A stretch of DNA of 64,000 bases from Mesorhizobium sp. NFR06 (GCF_900115245.1 NZ_FOVT01000001.1:620001-684000), one strand, 5' to 3'; numbered from the stretch's first letter, positions 1-11,565 are shown. Notes: generated by a model from the letters alone, not told the origin. Program-made: numbers and translations.

Positions 1-353
1 ATCTCGTCGATGACGTGAAGGCGGCCCTTTCCGGCATGCTTTCGCCGGAGCGGCGCGAAACCTTCATCGGCAACGCGGAGATCCTCGAGATCTTCGACAT
101 CTCGAAGATCGGCAAGATCGCCGGCTGTCGCGTCACCGAGGGCAAGGTCGAGCGTGGTGCGGGCGTGCGCCTGATCCGCGACAACGTCGTCGTCCACGAA
201 GGCACGCTGAAGACTCTCAAGCGCTTCAAGGACGAGGTTTTGGAAGTGCCGGGCGGCCAGGAATGCGGCATGGCCTTCCAGAACTACGAGGACATGCGCG
301 TCGGCGATGTCATCGAGTGCTTCCGCGTCGAGATGGTGAGCAGGACGCTCTAA
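1..353 (+). CDS. infB: Translation initiation factor IF-2, C-terminal fragment
   Basis: The window opens inside this gene, so only about the last 116 codons are present. The visible part is the C-terminal beta-barrel region of IF-2, the GTPase that brings initiator fMet-tRNA to the ribosome. The closing segment [16 protein letters not shown] is typical of IF-2 C-termini, as is the upstream pattern of a cysteine-containing strand ([14 protein letters not shown]) and a basic loop ([13 protein letters not shown]). It is followed by rbfA and truB on the same strand, the classic infB-rbfA-truB order. The start and the G domain lie outside the window. Confidence 0.95.
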   Translation, partial: LVDDVKAALSGMLSPERRETFIGNAEILEIFDISKIGKIAGCRVTEGKVERGAGVRLIRDNVVVHEGTLKTLKRFKDEVLEVPGGQECGMAFQNYEDMRVGDVIECFRVEMVSRTL

Positions 354-380
354 ATTCGGCTATACTTGCCGGGATGAAGC

Positions 381-420
381 GGGCGGCGGCCGAAAGGCCG
401 CCGCCCAGCCCCCTTTTATT
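381..420 (+). terminator. GC-rich hairpin between infB and rbfA
   Basis: An 11-bp perfect stem (GGGCGGCGGCC, 381-391, pairing with 396-406) closes on a GAAA tetraloop. A short T-containing tail (CCCCCTTTTATT) follows. It has the form of an intrinsic terminator or attenuator. Because rbfA starts only 54 bases later on the same strand, partial read-through or a separate rbfA promoter is likely. Its activity is inferred from structure only. Confidence 0.6.
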
Positions 421-473
421 GGGACATGTGGCGCGGTCCCATTCCGCGCTCCACGATTTCAGGACCGAAGAAA

Positions 474-890
474 ATGCCCCGTTCGACAACGTCAGGCCCA
501 TCCCAACGCATGCTGCGCGTCGGCGAACAGGTGCGTCATGCTCTTTCCGAGACCTTGCAGCGCGGCGAGATCACCGATCCGGTGATCGAAAACAGCGTCG
601 TCTCGGTGTCGGAGGTGCGCATGTCTCCGGACCTCAAGATCGCCACCGCCTTCGTTTCGCCGCTTGGTGCGGGCGACGACGCCGCCGTGGTCGAGGCGCT
701 GAACAAGCACGCGAAATTCATCCGCGGCCGCGTTTCCGGCGCGCTCAGGCAGATGAAATACATGCCGGAGTTCCGCTTCCGGCTGGATACCTCCTTCGAC
801 AATTTCGCGAAAATCAATGAACTGCTGAAATCGCCCGAAGTCGCGCGTGATCTCGGTGACGGCAAGAACAACGACAAGGACTCTGAATAG
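474..890 (+). CDS. rbfA: Ribosome-binding factor A
   Basis: RbfA is a small KH-like protein that binds the 30S subunit late in assembly and helps mature the 5' end of 16S rRNA. The product is 138 residues, close to the family's usual length. It shows the hallmark N-terminal helix ([22 protein letters not shown]), then the [21 protein letters not shown] strand-turn region, and an acidic, asparagine-rich tail that is common in alphaproteobacteria. I chose ATG 474 (MPRSTTSG) over the in-frame 426 start because the extra residues do not resemble RbfA. The stop at 888-890 directly abuts the truB start, so the two genes are probably translationally coupled. Confidence 0.93.
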   Translation: MPRSTTSGPSQRMLRVGEQVRHALSETLQRGEITDPVIENSVVSVSEVRMSPDLKIATAFVSPLGAGDDAAVVEALNKHAKFIRGRVSGALRQMKYMPEFRFRLDTSFDNFAKINELLKSPEVARDLGDGKNNDKDSE

Positions 891-1850
891 GTGGCGCGTC
901 GCGGCAAGAAGAAGGGGCGGCCGGTTTCCGGCTGGGTGGTGCTGGACAAACCGGTCGGCATGAGTTCGACCGAAGCGGTCTCCAAGGTCAAGTGGCTGTT
1001 CCAGGCCGAGAAGGCCGGCCATGCCGGCACGCTCGATCCGCTGGCCTCCGGCATGCTGCCGATCGCCTTGGGCGAGGCCACAAAGACCGTTCCCTATGTG
1101 CAGGACGGCGCCAAGGTCTACCGCTTCACCGTCGCCTGGGGCGAGGAGCGCTCGACCGACGACCTCGAAGGCCCGGTGACGCACAGCTCCGACCGCCGCC
1201 CGGCCGAGGTGGAGCTGCGGGCGCTGCTGCCGAAATACACCGGCGTCATCATGCAGACGCCGCCGCAATTCTCGGCCATCAAGATCGCCGGCGAACGCGC
1301 CTACGACCTTGCCCGCGAAGGCGAGACGGTCGAGATTCCCGCGCGCGAGATCGAGATCGGCCGTTTGGACATCGTCGAGCACGGTGCCGACCAAACCATC
1401 TTCGAGGTCGAATGCGGCAAGGGCACCTATGTGCGCTCGCTTGCCCGCGACATGGGCCGCGATCTCGGTTGCTTCGGCCATATCGCGGAATTGCGCCGTG
1501 TCGAGGTCGAGCCTTTTACGGCCGATGATTTTGTCACGGTCGCCGAGTTGGAAGCGGCCCGTTTTGGCGGCAAGACCGAAGCGGCCCCGGACGAAGCCGA
1601 GGCCCCGGTCGATTTCAGCGCCATCGATGCATTGCTGGTCGAAACCGCGGTTGCTCTCGACTGTCTGCCACAGGTCGCGGTCAGTGACGACGCGGCGACG
1701 AAGATCCGGCTCGGCAATCCCGTCATCATTCGCGGCCGCGATGCGCCGGTCGAGGCCGAGGAGGCCTGTGCCACCGCGCGTGGCAAGCTCGTCGCCATCG
1801 GCGCCATAGAACAGGGCATGTTCAAGCCCAAGCGGGTCTTTGCCGGGTGA
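891..1850 (+). CDS. truB: tRNA pseudouridine(55) synthase TruB
   Basis: TruB makes pseudouridine at position 55 of the tRNA T-loop. The gene uses a GTG start immediately after the rbfA stop. The 319-residue product has the N-terminal [13 protein letters not shown] motif, then the catalytic-aspartate motif [14 protein letters not shown], and later [13 protein letters not shown], which are all signatures of the TruB family. A C-terminal extension with an Ala/Glu-rich linker (around residues 220-245) and a PUA-like end (FKPKRVFAG) follow. Its position behind infB and rbfA is conserved. Confidence 0.96.
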   Translation: MARRGKKKGRPVSGWVVLDKPVGMSSTEAVSKVKWLFQAEKAGHAGTLDPLASGMLPIALGEATKTVPYVQDGAKVYRFTVAWGEERSTDDLEGPVTHSSDRRPAEVELRALLPKYTGVIMQTPPQFSAIKIAGERAYDLAREGETVEIPAREIEIGRLDIVEHGADQTIFEVECGKGTYVRSLARDMGRDLGCFGHIAELRRVEVEPFTADDFVTVAELEAARFGGKTEAAPDEAEAPVDFSAIDALLVETAVALDCLPQVAVSDDAATKIRLGNPVIIRGRDAPVEAEEACATARGKLVAIGAIEQGMFKPKRVFAG

Positions 1851-1895
1851 ATCCGGTCGTCTAATCTCGGCTGAGCGCTGAAATCCGGGGATATC

Positions 1896-2987
1896 ATGGC
1901 GAAGGCTGATGCAGGCAAGAAGCGGGCGCCGTTCACCCGCCGGCCACCGGTGGGAGCCTCGCCCGGCACGCTTATCGCCGATCCGGCGGCGCGGCGCAGC
2001 GAGCTTCGGCTGACGCTGATCTCGCCGCAGAAATACGAAACCATCGACAACGCCAGCATCGACGATCTCAACACTCATTGCGAGAAATGGCCTGTCGTGT
2101 GGCTCGATTGCACGGGCCTCGCCAACATCCCGCTGATCGAGGAGATCGGCCGTATCTTCAACCTGCATCCGCTGGCATTGGAGGATGTCGTCAACACCGG
2201 GCAACGGCCCAAGGTGGATTTCTTCGAGGATCATGCCTTCGTCGTCATGCGCATGATCGACGATGTCACCTCGCACCGTTACGAGCAGATCGCGCTGTTC
2301 TTCGGCGGGAAATTCGTGGTCACCTTCCAGGAGCGCGAAGGCGATCCGTTCGATCCGGTGCGCAAGCGCATCGCGGCCGCGATGCCGAACCGGCTGCGCT
2401 CGCGCGGCGCCGACTATCTCGCCTATGCGCTGATCGACGCCATCGTCGACAGCTATTTCCCGCCGATCGAGGCGGCGAGCGAATTGGTCGACGGCATCGA
2501 GGACGAGATGCTGAACAAACCGCACAAGCATCAGATGCGGCAGTTGCATGAATTGCGGCGCGACGCCAACGTGCTCAAAGGCGTGCTGTGGCCGATGCGC
2601 GACGCGCTGGCGACGCTGATCCGCAACGACGTGGCCTTCGTGAAGGCCGAGACCAAGATCTTCTTCAACGACACGCTCGACCATTCGCTGCGGTTGATCG
2701 AACTGGTCGAGAACCAGCGCGACATGCTGACCGGCCTGATCGAGATGCATCTCTCGCTGACCCAGGCCCGCACCAACGACGTCATTTCCTATCTGACGAT
2801 CGTCTCAGTGATCTTCATGCCGCTGACTTTCCTGGTCGGCGTCTGGGGCATGAATTTCGATCCGGAAAGCTCGCCCTGGAACATGCCGGAGCTGAAATCC
2901 TATTACGGCTACCCGGTGGCGCTGGTGTTCATGGCGCTGGTCGCCGTCGGTTTGATCGCGTTCTTCAAACGGAAGAAATGGCTGTAG
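1896..2987 (+). CDS. corA: CorA-family divalent metal transporter
   Basis: CorA proteins are pentameric inner-membrane channels for Mg2+ (also Co2+ and Ni2+). The 363-residue product has a long cytoplasmic alpha/beta and helical N-terminal domain. It ends with two transmembrane helices: TM1 within SYLTIVSVIFMPLTFLVGVWG and TM2 within YPVALVFMALVAVGLIAFF. The pore signature GMN follows TM1 as GMNFDPES, and the chain ends in the usual basic tail KRKKWL. The N-terminus (about 30 residues, KADAGKKRAPFTRR) is basic and poorly conserved. It follows truB by 45 bases on the same strand but has no functional link to it. Substrate choice cannot be told from sequence. Confidence 0.9.
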   Translation: MAKADAGKKRAPFTRRPPVGASPGTLIADPAARRSELRLTLISPQKYETIDNASIDDLNTHCEKWPVVWLDCTGLANIPLIEEIGRIFNLHPLALEDVVNTGQRPKVDFFEDHAFVVMRMIDDVTSHRYEQIALFFGGKFVVTFQEREGDPFDPVRKRIAAAMPNRLRSRGADYLAYALIDAIVDSYFPPIEAASELVDGIEDEMLNKPHKHQMRQLHELRRDANVLKGVLWPMRDALATLIRNDVAFVKAETKIFFNDTLDHSLRLIELVENQRDMLTGLIEMHLSLTQARTNDVISYLTIVSVIFMPLTFLVGVWGMNFDPESSPWNMPELKSYYGYPVALVFMALVAVGLIAFFKRKKWL

Positions 2988-3177
2988 CCTTTGAATTATC
3001 CCGTTTTCGCAACCGGAACCTGCGACAAGCCGGCTTGACGATTGGGCTGGCGTTTTATCCGGAATTGCACTATATGCGCCGCAGCTTCGCGCCCTGACGC
3101 GTTGCTTGCACTGGCCCCTGCTGGACGACATCCCGGCTGTGGGCGTCCCGTTTCCTCCAACAGATAAGGAAAGCACG

Positions 3178-3447
3178 ATGTCGATCACTGCCGATCGCAA
3201 GAAGGAATTGATGACTGAATTCGCAACCGCCAAGGGCGATACCGGATCTCCGGAAGTCCAGGTTGCCATCCTTTCCGAGCGCATCAAGAACCTGACCGAG
3301 CACTTCAAGGACCACAAGAAGGATAACCATTCCCGCCGTGGCCTGCTTGCCCTGGTCTCCCAGCGCCGCAGCCTGCTTGACTACCTCAAGCGCAAGGATG
3401 ACGCGCGCTATCAGACGCTGATCGACAAGCTCGGTCTCCGTCGCTGA
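3178..3447 (+). CDS. rpsO: 30S ribosomal protein S15
   Basis: S15 is a primary binder of the central domain of 16S rRNA. The product is 89 residues, the standard length. It shows the family motifs [36 protein letters not shown] and [13 protein letters not shown] chose ATG 3178 over an upstream in-frame start at 3106 because the extra residues are not S15-like and the purine-rich AAGGAAAG lies just before 3178. The neighbour pnp downstream is the conserved order; in E. coli the two genes are co-transcribed. Confidence 0.98.
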   Translation: MSITADRKKELMTEFATAKGDTGSPEVQVAILSERIKNLTEHFKDHKKDNHSRRGLLALVSQRRSLLDYLKRKDDARYQTLIDKLGLRR

Positions 3448-3453
3448 CGAATT

Positions 3454-3487
3454 GACCGGCGGGCTCTCCAAAGGGGGCCCGCCGGTC
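3454..3487 (+). terminator. Hairpin after rpsO
   Basis: An 11-bp stem, GACCGGCGGGC against GCCCGCCGGTC, begins seven bases after the rpsO stop codon. There is no T-run behind it. It may act as a transcript-stabilising 3' structure or a processing site rather than a strict terminator, in keeping with rpsO-pnp co-transcription elsewhere. Confidence 0.55.
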
Positions 3488-3590
3488 GCGCATTGGCGCA
3501 TCGGATGGTCCGGTGCCTCGATGGGACAAAGGAAATTCGCCTGCGCATGGCGCGTTCCGGAAACAGCGGTTTCCGGCGTCATTCGCAAGG

Positions 3591-3630
3591 CCGGCCGACC
3601 AGTTGGCTAACCGGCCGACCAGTCGGCCAA
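3591..3630 (+). repeat. Two tandem 20-base palindromic units in the rpsO-pnp gap
   Basis: The unit CCGGCCGACCAGTYGGCYAA occurs twice back to back (3591-3610 and 3611-3630) with two C/T differences. Each unit contains a near-palindrome (GGCCGAC-CAG-TCGGCC in the second). They lie in the 383-base gene-free stretch 3448-3830, which otherwise holds only the rpsO hairpin and the pnp leader. The differences fall where G-U or G-C pairs can be kept. Confidence 0.6.
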
Positions 3631-3830
3631 CAAGGTTCCGGACTGCAGAGGGCATCCGGAGCCGCCCATGGACGGTCATGGGGCAGGATTGCAGGATGCT
3701 CGCTCGGCTGAGAGCCGGACTTGATCGAGCTTCCCGTTGTCTTGCCCGTGGCTGCCCGAAGGAAGCCAGGGAAGGGAGAATCCGTGACCGTTAGGACGGC
3801 GCGGCCCTTTCCGCATATGAAGGACAAGAT

Positions 3831-5981
<2,151 letters not shown>

Positions 5982-5988
5982 TCGGCTT

Positions 5989-6050
5989 ATGCATGTCGCC
6001 CATAACTGCGCAGCGGTTTTGGGAAAACGACACGCATCAAACGAAAACTC
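5989..6050 (+). repeat. Partial copy of the two-hairpin repeat (family B)
   Basis: The stretch matches the first half of the elements at 30480-30585 and 62101-62204: GCATGTCG, then a GCGCAGCGGTTTTGGGA core, then CGACACGC and ATCAAA. The second hairpin (AAGCGCGTCGC...) is absent. The outer arms pair except for one A-C mismatch. It sits directly after the pnp stop codon and before the pnp terminator. Confidence 0.6.
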
Positions 6051-6065
6051 CGAAACAAACCGGGA

Positions 6066-6098
6066 CGGGCGCGCCGCAAGGTCGCGCCCGTTTTTTTT
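6066..6098 (+). terminator. Intrinsic terminator of pnp
   Basis: An 8-bp GC stem (CGGGCGCG, 6066-6073, with CGCGCCCG, 6083-6090) is followed by eight T residues. This is a textbook factor-independent terminator 85 bases after the pnp stop and just before the rsmC-like gene. Confidence 0.85.
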
Positions 6099-6112
6099 GA
6101 AGGCTGGAGGAA

Positions 6113-7120
6113 ATGGTCGCGGAGCCGCTGAAAACACTGTTCTATCCGTTCGAGGCCGAGGCGCTGACCCCGCCGCGAAAGGATGCGCGCGTTCTCTTTA
6201 TCGGCGCCGAGCCAGGCTTCCGCCTACCCTCCGGCTTCGCTGCAGCGCTGCATCTCGTGCAAGGCTTCCGGCCGCATTTCCGCGCCTTGCAGGCATCGGG
6301 CCACCATGTGACGCCGCGGGCACAAGGCCAGGGCTACGACATGGCCCTCGTGCTCGCCAGCCGGCATCGGGGACAGAATGAGTTGCACATCGCCGAAGCC
6401 GTCGAGCGCGTCGCGCCTGGCGGAGTGATCGTCGTTGCGGGCGGCAAGGACGACGGCATCGACAGCCTGCGCAAGCGGATCAACGCTCTGGCGCCGCTCG
6501 ACGGCCACCTGCCGAAGCATCATGGCGTGGCCTTCTGGTTCCGGCGGGCCGGCACGGAGGCGGCCGCGACGCTGCGCGCCGGCAACCCCGGCCTTGTCGT
6601 CGAAGGCGGCTTCAAAACCACGCCTGGCATGTTTTCCTTTGATCGGGTCGATGCCGGTTCGAGATTGCTCGCCGCATGCCTGCCCGGCGACCTGAGGGGC
6701 AACGTCGCCGATTTCTGCGCTGGCTGGGGTTATCTGGCGGCACAGGTCGCGCAGCGTTCGCAGGGGCTCACCTCGCTTGATCTTTATGAAGCGGATTTCG
6801 AAGCCCTGGAGGCGGCCAGGCTGAACGTCCATGCCACCGTCGAGCCGCGCTTCTTCTGGATCGATCTGCTCACCGAGGCGCTCGAACGGCGCTATGACGC
6901 AATCGTCATGAACCCGCCCTTCCACAGCGGCCGCGCGGCCGAGCCTGGAATTGGCGCCGGCATGATCCGCGCGGCGTCGAAGGGGCTGAAGCCGGGCGGT
7001 CGCCTGTTCATGGTGGCCAACCGCCAGCTTCCCTACGAGCAAGCGTTGTCGTCAGCTTTTGCGAGCTGCGCCGAGGTCGCCCGCGACGGCATGTTCAAGG
7101 TGTTTTCGGCGCGCCGCTGA
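6113..7120 (+). CDS. rsmC: RsmC-like 16S rRNA guanine-N2 methyltransferase
   Basis: The 335-residue protein has the two-part build of RsmC/RlmG enzymes. An N-terminal degenerate methyltransferase-like domain occupies about residues 1-160. A catalytic Rossmann domain (about 165-335) follows, with an SAM-binding loop at VADFCAGWGYLAAQVA and the catalytic NPPF motif in YDAIVMNPPFHSG. RsmC methylates G1207 of 16S rRNA using S-adenosylmethionine. RlmG (23S G1835) shares the fold, so the exact target is less certain than the chemistry. The start follows the purine-rich GGCTGGAGGAA. Confidence 0.8.
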   Translation: MVAEPLKTLFYPFEAEALTPPRKDARVLFIGAEPGFRLPSGFAAALHLVQGFRPHFRALQASGHHVTPRAQGQGYDMALVLASRHRGQNELHIAEAVERVAPGGVIVVAGGKDDGIDSLRKRINALAPLDGHLPKHHGVAFWFRRAGTEAAATLRAGNPGLVVEGGFKTTPGMFSFDRVDAGSRLLAACLPGDLRGNVADFCAGWGYLAAQVAQRSQGLTSLDLYEADFEALEAARLNVHATVEPRFFWIDLLTEALERRYDAIVMNPPFHSGRAAEPGIGAGMIRAASKGLKPGGRLFMVANRQLPYEQALSSAFASCAEVARDGMFKVFSARR

Positions 7121-7203
7121 AACCGACCAGAATGCGTCACCAAAAAGCAAATTCCGCGGAAGCGTGGAGCAGTGAACCGGCCGGGTAGAAAGGGCGCTTT
7201 GCC

Positions 7204-8757
7204 CTACTGCAGACTGACGATGCGGGCCGGCTCGCGCACGCTGAAGGCGGGCCGCGTCTCGCCAAGCTCGACCTTGAGCGGTGCCGGCCGGCCGAACAGG
7301 TAGCCTTGCACCACCTCGCAGCCGGCGGCCCTGAGCAGCGTGGCCTGGTTCTCGGTCTCGACACCTTCGGCGATGATGCCGACACCCAGCGCCCGCGACA
7401 GGCCGACGATGGTCGAGACGATCGCGCCGGAGTTGGAATCGGTGTCGATGCGGCTGACGAAGGAACGGTCGATCTTCAGCTTGCCGAACGAGAAATCGAT
7501 CAGGTAGCTCAAATTGGAATAGCCCGTGCCGAAATCGTCGACGGCCACTGAAATGCCCATCTCGGCAAGCTGGTCCAGGATCGCCGCGGCGCGATCGCGA
7601 TCCTGCATCATCGCCGTCTCGGTGACCTCGAGCTCCAGCCGCGAGGGCTTGATGCCGGTCGATTGCATCACCTCCCGCACGATGCCGACGAAATCCCTGG
7701 TCATGAACTGGACCGGCGAGATGTTGACGGCGACGAAGCAATCCTGGGGCAGGTATTGGGCGTCGCTGCAGGCCTTGCGCAGCACCCATTCGCCGATCGG
7801 ATTGATCATGCCGGTTTCCTCGGCGATCGGAATGAACTCCATCGGCGGGATCATGCCGCGCTCCGGATGCTTCCAGCGGATCAGCGCCTCGTAGCCGATG
7901 ATACGACCGCTCGGCAGGTTGAGCTGCGGCTGGTAGTGGAGGCTGAAGTCGCCCCGGTCGAAAGCAGTCTTCAGCTCCGACTCGATCCACTGCCGGTAAT
8001 CGGCCACGCGTCCCATGTCGGCGTGGAAGACAGACCAGTTGCCGATGCCGCTGGCGCGCGCGTTCTGCAGCGCTAGGTTCGAGCGCCGTAGCACCTGGAC
8101 CGGGTCGACGCCGTCCTTCGGCATCGCCACGATGCCGACCGACAGGCTGACCGACTGCAGATGAGTCTGCAGCTGATACGGCTCCATCATCTCGTTGATG
8201 AGCTTTTCGATCAATCGCTCGATCGAACCGAGGATGTCGCGATCGGGCAACAGCACGGCGAATTCGCTGGCGCCGATGCGCCCAAGCACCGCATCCGTTG
8301 GCATGGTCTCCTTCATTCTGCTGGTGAAGGCCCGGATCAGTTCGTCGCCCTGGCTGTAGCCGATGGCGTCGTTGATCTGTTTGAAGCGGTCGATATCGAT
8401 GTCGATAAGGAATACAGGCTCGCCGGTTCGGATCGTCGCGGAGGCGGCCTCGGCTATCTTGCCGACCATGGCCTGGCGCGACAGCAGACCGGTCAGCTTG
8501 TCGAAATGGGTTTCCTTGACCACATAGGCAACCGATTCATCGACGCCCGCGAAGAACGAGAGCGCCGCGCCGCCGGCGGCAAGCGCGCAGAGCGCTGCGA
8601 TGGCGCCTGCCATCGTCTCGGCCGGCATGCCGGCCATGCCGTCGCCGAAGCCGAACCGCAGCCCCCACAATCCAAGAATGAAACTGCCCATGCCCGAGCT
8701 GGCGACAGTGATCAGCCGGAACAGCGGAGTCCGTTTGGGATTGCTCACTGCAGACAT
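7204..8757 (-). CDS. Cyclic-di-GMP phosphodiesterase with degenerate GGDEF domain
   Basis: The 517-residue protein begins with two hydrophobic segments (about residues 15-35 and 47-70) that should anchor it in the inner membrane. A GGDEF-type domain follows (about 85-245), then an EAL domain (about 255-505). The diguanylate cyclase signature is altered to GASEF (RIGASEFAVLL), so cyclase activity is doubtful. The EAL domain looks intact: YEALIRW, an ExT segment (LELEVTETAM), DDFGTGYSNLSYL and KIDRSFV carry the metal- and substrate-binding residues. The likely net role is hydrolysis of c-di-GMP, perhaps with the GGDEF part acting as a GTP sensor, as known for some homologues. It stands alone between rsmC (convergent) and fabI (same strand). 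Confidence 0.88.
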   Translation of the reverse strand: MSAVSNPKRTPLFRLITVASSGMGSFILGLWGLRFGFGDGMAGMPAETMAGAIAALCALAAGGAALSFFAGVDESVAYVVKETHFDKLTGLLSRQAMVGKIAEAASATIRTGEPVFLIDIDIDRFKQINDAIGYSQGDELIRAFTSRMKETMPTDAVLGRIGASEFAVLLPDRDILGSIERLIEKLINEMMEPYQLQTHLQSVSLSVGIVAMPKDGVDPVQVLRRSNLALQNARASGIGNWSVFHADMGRVADYRQWIESELKTAFDRGDFSLHYQPQLNLPSGRIIGYEALIRWKHPERGMIPPMEFIPIAEETGMINPIGEWVLRKACSDAQYLPQDCFVAVNISPVQFMTRDFVGIVREVMQSTGIKPSRLELEVTETAMMQDRDRAAAILDQLAEMGISVAVDDFGTGYSNLSYLIDFSFGKLKIDRSFVSRIDTDSNSGAIVSTIVGLSRALGVGIIAEGVETENQATLLRAAGCEVVQGYLFGRPAPLKVELGETRPAFSVREPARIVSLQ

Positions 8758-8859
8758 GCATGGTCCCTAGGTTAGGGGCCCTTATAGCGGACATCTCCTT
8801 AAAATGAGTTTCCGCCGATGCCTCCAATTTTATTGGAAGGTACTTTTTGTGTTGGCGAA

Positions 8860-9672
8860 TTATTCGCGAGCACCATCATTCTGCTTCAGTTCCTCCAACG
8901 ACGGCATCGACACGATGTGATAGCCGGAATCCACATAGTGGATCTCGCCGGTGACGCCCGACGACAGATCGGAGAGCAGGTAGAGCGCCGAGCCGCCGAC
9001 CTCGTCGATGGTCACGGTGCGGCGCAGAGGCGAATTGCGCTGCTGGTAGGAGAACATATGGCGGGCGTCGGAAACGCCGGAGCCGGCCAGCGTCCGCACC
9101 GGTCCGGCCGAGATGCCGTTCACCCTGATGCCGCGCGGGCCGTAATCATTGGCAAGGTAGCGCACGCTGGCCTCGAGCCCGGCCTTGGCGACGCCCATGA
9201 CATTGTAGTTCGGCATCACCCTGACCGAGCCGGCATAGGTGAGCGTGATCATCGAGCCGCCATTGCCCATCAGCGCGGCGGCGTTGCGGGCGACCTCAGT
9301 GAAGGAATAGCAGGAGATCACCATGGTGCGCACGAAATTGTCGCGGCTGGTCTCGGCGTAGAGGCCCTTGAGCTCGTTCTTGTCGGAAAAGCCGATGGCG
9401 TGAACCACGAAATCCAGCCCGCCCCAAGCCTTGCCGAGGGTCTCGAAGGTGGCGGTGACCGAGGCGCTGTCCTCGACATCGCAGGGCACGATCAAAGAGG
9501 CTCCTACCTTCTCGGCAAGCGGCTTGACCCGCCGCCCGAAGGCGTCGCCCTGGTAGGTGAAAGCGAGCTCCGCCCCATGTTCCGCCAGTTTTTTGGCGAT
9601 GCCCCAAGCGATCGAATGGTCGTTGGCGACACCCATGACAAGCCCGCGCTTGCCTTTCATCAACCCGTTCAT
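8860..9672 (-). CDS. fabI: Enoyl-[acyl-carrier-protein] reductase (NADH) FabI
   Basis: FabI carries out the last reductive step of each fatty-acid elongation cycle. The 270-residue product is an SDR-fold enzyme. Its cofactor loop begins GKRGLVMGVANDHSIAWG, and the catalytic Tyr-x6-Lys appears as YNVMGVAKAG. The motif GPVRTLAGSGV matches the substrate-binding loop that triclosan-type inhibitors touch. I chose ATG 9672 because AAGGA lies about nine bases upstream; a TTG nine bases earlier is possible. It is the last gene of fabA-fabB-fabI, 29 bases after fabB. Confidence 0.95.
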   Translation of the reverse strand: MNGLMKGKRGLVMGVANDHSIAWGIAKKLAEHGAELAFTYQGDAFGRRVKPLAEKVGASLIVPCDVEDSASVTATFETLGKAWGGLDFVVHAIGFSDKNELKGLYAETSRDNFVRTMVISCYSFTEVARNAAALMGNGGSMITLTYAGSVRVMPNYNVMGVAKAGLEASVRYLANDYGPRGIRVNGISAGPVRTLAGSGVSDARHMFSYQQRNSPLRRTVTIDEVGGSALYLLSDLSSGVTGEIHYVDSGYHIVSMPSLEELKQNDGARE

Positions 9673-9701
9673 AAAAGGCAATCCTTATAAAAACGCAGGT
9701 C

Positions 9702-10922
9702 CTATGCGGAATAGCGCTGGAAAATCAACGTTGCATTGGTGCCGCCGAAACCGAAAGAGTTGGACAAGACGGTGTCGATCCCAGCGTTGTCGATACGCTT
9801 GCGCACGATCGGCATGCCCTCGAATTCCGGATCGAGCTCCTCGATGTGGGCGCTTTCGCCTATGAAGCCGCCCTGCATCATCAGGATCGAATAGATCGAT
9901 TCCTGCACGCCGGCCGCCCCCAGCGAATGGCCGGTGAGCGACTTGGTCGAGGTGATGTAGGGCATCTTGTCGCCGAACACCTCGCGGATGGCGCCCATTT
10001 CCTTGGCATCGCCGACCGGCGTCGAGGTCCCGTGGGTGTTGATGTAGTCGACCGGGGTCGAGACGGTGGCGAGTGCCTGTCGCATGCAACGCACCGCGCC
10101 TTCGCCAGACGGTGCTACCATGTCGTAGCCGTCGGACGTCGCGCCATAGCCGACGATCTCGGCATAGATCTTGGCGCCGCGCGCTTTGGCGTGTTCAAGT
10201 TCCTCCAGGATGAGGACACCAGCGCCTCCGGCAATGACGAAGCCGTCGCGGTTGACGTCGTAGGCGCGGGAAGCGGTCGACGCATTGTCGTTGAACTTGG
10301 ACGACATTGCGCCCATTGCGTCGAACAGGTCCGACATCGTCCAGTCGAGGTCCTCGTGGCCACCGGCAAACATCACGTCCTGCTTACCCCATTGGATCAG
10401 CTCATAGGCATTGCCGATGCAATGCGCCGAGGTCGAGCATGCAGACGAAATAGAATAGTTGACGCCGTGGATCTTGAACCATGTGGCCAAGGTAGCCGAC
10501 GCCGTCGACGACATGGCTTTCGGCACCGCGAACGGGCCGATGCGCTTGGGGCTGTTGTTCTTGAGCGTGGTTTCCGCCGCTTCGACGATGGTCCGGGTCG
10601 ATGGGCCGCCAGACCCCATGACGATACCGGTGCGCTCATTGGTGATGTCGCTTTCGCCAAGTCCGGCATCGGCGATCGCCTGGTCCATGGCGACGTGGTT
10701 CCAGGCGGCGCCTTGGCTCAGGAAGCGCATGGCGCGGCGGTCGATCATCGCCGTGGGATCGAGCGTCGGCGCGCCCCAGACCTGGCAACGGAACCCGTGT
10801 TCGGCGAAAGAATTGGAAAAACTGATGCCGGATTTGGCATCGTAAAGCGAGCTCTGCACCTCATTGGCATTGTTGCCGATCGACGACACAATGCCGAGCC
10901 CTGTCACTACGACCCGTCTCAT
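9702..10922 (-). CDS. fabB: Beta-ketoacyl-ACP synthase I FabB
   Basis: FabB condenses malonyl-ACP with acyl-ACP and is needed for unsaturated fatty-acid synthesis. The 406-residue thiolase-fold protein has the nucleophile in [12 protein letters not shown] (near residue 163) and the two catalytic histidines in [11 protein letters not shown] and TGHSLGAAG. The ending [11 protein letters not shown] is typical. ATG 10922 is preceded by GGAAGGAG. It lies between fabA and fabI on the same strand, the FabA/FabB anaerobic unsaturated fatty-acid module found beside irr in rhizobia. Confidence 0.95.
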   Translation of the reverse strand: MRRVVVTGLGIVSSIGNNANEVQSSLYDAKSGISFSNSFAEHGFRCQVWGAPTLDPTAMIDRRAMRFLSQGAAWNHVAMDQAIADAGLGESDITNERTGIVMGSGGPSTRTIVEAAETTLKNNSPKRIGPFAVPKAMSSTASATLATWFKIHGVNYSISSACSTSAHCIGNAYELIQWGKQDVMFAGGHEDLDWTMSDLFDAMGAMSSKFNDNASTASRAYDVNRDGFVIAGGAGVLILEELEHAKARGAKIYAEIVGYGATSDGYDMVAPSGEGAVRCMRQALATVSTPVDYINTHGTSTPVGDAKEMGAIREVFGDKMPYITSTKSLTGHSLGAAGVQESIYSILMMQGGFIGESAHIEELDPEFEGMPIVRKRIDNAGIDTVLSNSFGFGGTNATLIFQRYSA

Positions 10923-11049
10923 TAGCAACTCCTTCCGGCGTCTTTTGCCCACAACCGTAGTCGGTTTCGGCCAGGCTTCATACGCAAATCAACTGCTCGA
11001 GCGCCCCTTGCGCATCGGTCGGATACGCGGGCGCCGTGGCGACAAACGG

Positions 11050-11565
11050 TCAGGCGGCCGACTGCTTGGACAGGCCGACCTTCAGATCCGTAGCGGCGTA
11101 TATGGGTTCGCCATCCGCCTTGAGCCAGCCATCGGCGATACCGAGCACCAGACGGCCGCGCATCACGCGCTTGAAGTCGACGCCATATTCGACCTTCTTC
11201 ACCGACGGCGTCACCATGCCCTTGAACTTCACCTCGCCGGTCGAAAGCGCCATGCCCTTGCCCGGCTCGCCGAGCCAGCCGAGATAGAAACCGGTGAGCT
11301 GCCACATGGCATCGAGTCCGAGGCAGCCCGGCATAATCGGATTGCCAATGAAGTGGCAGGCGAAAAACCACAGGTCCGGCTTGATGTCGAATTCGGCGCG
11401 GATGAAACCCTTGTCGAAAGCACCGCCGGTCTCGCTGATCTCGGTGATGCGGTCGAACATCAGCATCGGCGGGTAGGGCAGCTGGGCGTTGCCTGGCCCG
11501 AACAGGTCGCCGCGGGCGCAGGCAAGCAGTTCTTCGTAATCGTAGCTGGACTTTTGACCCGCCAT
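11050..11565 (-). CDS. fabA: 3-hydroxydecanoyl-ACP dehydratase/isomerase FabA
   Basis: FabA dehydrates 3-hydroxydecanoyl-ACP and isomerises the double bond, starting unsaturated fatty-acid synthesis. The 171-residue hot-dog-fold protein has the catalytic histidine in [21 protein letters not shown] (near residue 70) and the aspartate in the [15 protein letters not shown] helix. The N-terminus [14 protein letters not shown] is typical. ATG 11565 was preferred over the TTG one codon upstream. It is divergent from irr across about 216 bases that should hold both promoters; I see no clear operator there. Confidence 0.95.
   Translation of the reverse strand: MAGQKSSYDYEELLACARGDLFGPGNAQLPYPPMLMFDRITEISETGGAFDKGFIRAEFDIKPDLWFFACHFIGNPIMPGCLGLDAMWQLTGFYLGWLGEPGKGMALSTGEVKFKGMVTPSVKKVEYGVDFKRVMRGRLVLGIADGWLKADGEPIYAATDLKVGLSKQSAA

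Noticed and set aside
492..2750. A 752-codon open frame opposite rbfA, truB and corA
   Set aside because: It is antisense to three well-recognised genes and its product is low-complexity and Asp/Arg/Leu-rich, as expected from the complement of GC-rich coding DNA.
3058..3068. TCCGGAATTGC as a remnant of repeat family A
   Set aside because: Only eleven bases match one arm, and the sequence around it shows no second arm.
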